Below, one piece after another: positions 63,328-64,000 of a stretch of 64,000 bases of DNA. The notes under the pieces were generated by a model. The model was given only the letters and a program-made list of their open reading frames with translations, had not been told where the DNA came from and did no database searches. This stretch comes from Rhizobium leguminosarum bv. viciae USDA 2370 (GTDB taxonomy: Bacteria; Pseudomonadota; Alphaproteobacteria; Rhizobiales; Rhizobiaceae): positions 485,676 through 549,675 of the forward strand of contig NZ_MRDL01000036.1 in the NCBI RefSeq assembly GCF_002008365.1. The letters are read 5' to 3'. The position numbers were made by a program, and so were the translations under genes. Position 1 is the stretch's first letter, and every line of letters begins with the position of its first letter.

Positions 63328-64000
63328 TCAGAGTTCGAAAGCTTCCTTAAGGCCCAGACTCTTGCGTTCACGCAGGTCGAGATCGGCCTCGATATGGGCG
63401 ATATGATGCAGCATCAGCTGGCAGGCACGGTCGAGTTCGTTGGCTTCGATCGCCGAGATGATGTCACCATGTTCGGAGTGGCCGCAGCTCGATGCGGTCG
63501 ACTGCCCGTAGAGCGCAATCACCAGGGAGGAGCGGGCGACGAGTTCCTCCATGAAGCGCTGCATGATCGAATTGCCTGATATGAGCGCCAGCGTCAGGTG
63601 AAAATCGCCCGATGCCTTGATTTCGGCGCGGCGCGCCGTCTGGCCGCGCTCGCTCATCAGGCGGCCTTCTTCCAGCAGAAGCTGTCTCAGATGCGCGATG
63701 TCATCAGGCGTGATCCGCGCCGCGGCCTCGCGCAATATGCCGGGTTCGACCAGGCGGCGGGCGGAAAAGATCTGGCGAGCCTCTTCCGGCGAGGGATAGG
63801 CGACGAAAGCGCCACGGTTCTTCTCGACGCTGACGAGGCCTTCATAGGACAGCGCCTGCAGGGCGGCGCGCGCGAGCGTGCGGCTGACGTTGAAGAGATT
63901 GCCGACATCGCTCTCCGAAAGCTTGGTGCCGGGCGAGAGCCTGCGCTCGACAATCGCTTCACGAATGGCATCGCGGATCTGTTGCGCGCCTGTTTCGGCG
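63328..64000 (-). CDS. GntR-family regulator with FCD domain (5' end beyond window)
   Basis: The frame is open from the window edge to TGA at 63328-63330; ~223 residues are visible. The winged helix is IRDAIREAIVERRLSPGTKL, ESDVGNLFNVSRTLARAALQ, LSYEGLVSVEKNRGAFV. The helical FCD effector domain follows (ARQIFSARRLVEPGILREAA, GDFHLTLALISGNSIMQRFM, HGDIISAIEANELDRACQLM, LMLHHIAHIEADLDL), with the metal-site pattern D..H...H. FCD regulators usually control carboxylate or sugar-acid catabolism; the target genes lie outside. Confidence 0.93.
   Translation of the reverse strand, partial: AETGAQQIRDAIREAIVERRLSPGTKLSESDVGNLFNVSRTLARAALQALSYEGLVSVEKNRGAFVAYPSPEEARQIFSARRLVEPGILREAAARITPDDIAHLRQLLLEEGRLMSERGQTARRAEIKASGDFHLTLALISGNSIMQRFMEELVARSSLVIALYGQSTASSCGHSEHGDIISAIEANELDRACQLMLHHIAHIEADLDLRERKSLGLKEAFEL

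Overview
The window is high-GC alphaproteobacterial chromosome and most likely belongs to the Rhizobium leguminosarum/etli group. The strongest evidence is an almost textbook cinR-cinI-cinS quorum-sensing locus, backed by the radical SAM/UdgX DNA-repair pair, rhizobial small DUF genes, EcfG-type promoters and rhizobial intergenic repeats. No plasmid replication, symbiosis, CRISPR, rRNA or intact insertion-sequence genes are visible.

Layout. 0-13 kb: the end of a radical SAM DNA-repair gene overlapping UdgX, carB on the minus strand, a membrane LytTR regulator divergent from a small membrane protein, a large autotransporter, a YpfJ-type metalloprotease, and an aldo/keto reductase divergent from its probable LysR regulator. 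13-31 kb: two drug-efflux families (MFS, MATE), a frameshifted monooxygenase under a SoxR-like promoter, carA, a YqeY protein, dnaG overlapping recQ, a methyltransferase, kbl-tdh (threonine catabolism) flanked by copies of a mosaic repeat, a frameshifted GFA-type gene, and rpoD. 31-47 kb: two DUF930/TonB-like envelope proteins (one frameshifted), a Tn5-NPTII-like phosphotransferase, AraC, Crp and LysR regulators, transporters, and many small stress or envelope proteins, including a tandem pair of secreted paralogues.

About 47.8-56.2 kb is accessory. It holds two small lipoproteins, a truncated membrane gene butted against a truncated type VI secretion vgrG fragment, and a three-gene operon (50154-54244) of coiled-coil, membrane-anchored and Gly/Phe-tailed proteins that I cannot assign to a characterised system. 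A small membrane protein, some decayed sequence and tRNA-Ile2(CAU) follow. The operon is the best candidate here for an undescribed system. Beyond it come a receiver-only response regulator, cinS/cinI/cinR, a GH38-like DUF5054 enzyme, a cluster of probable general-stress small proteins, and a GntR regulator cut by the window end.

Three regulatory themes recur: quorum sensing (CinR/I/S), a probable SoxR redox promoter, and at least three good matches to the rhizobial EcfG/RpoE2 general-stress promoter (GGAAC-N16-NGTT) in front of small DUF genes. Three genes carry single frame changes near 16.4, 27.6 and 31.4 kb, either real decay or assembly errors. No search or folding program was run; family names come from recognition of the translated sequence.
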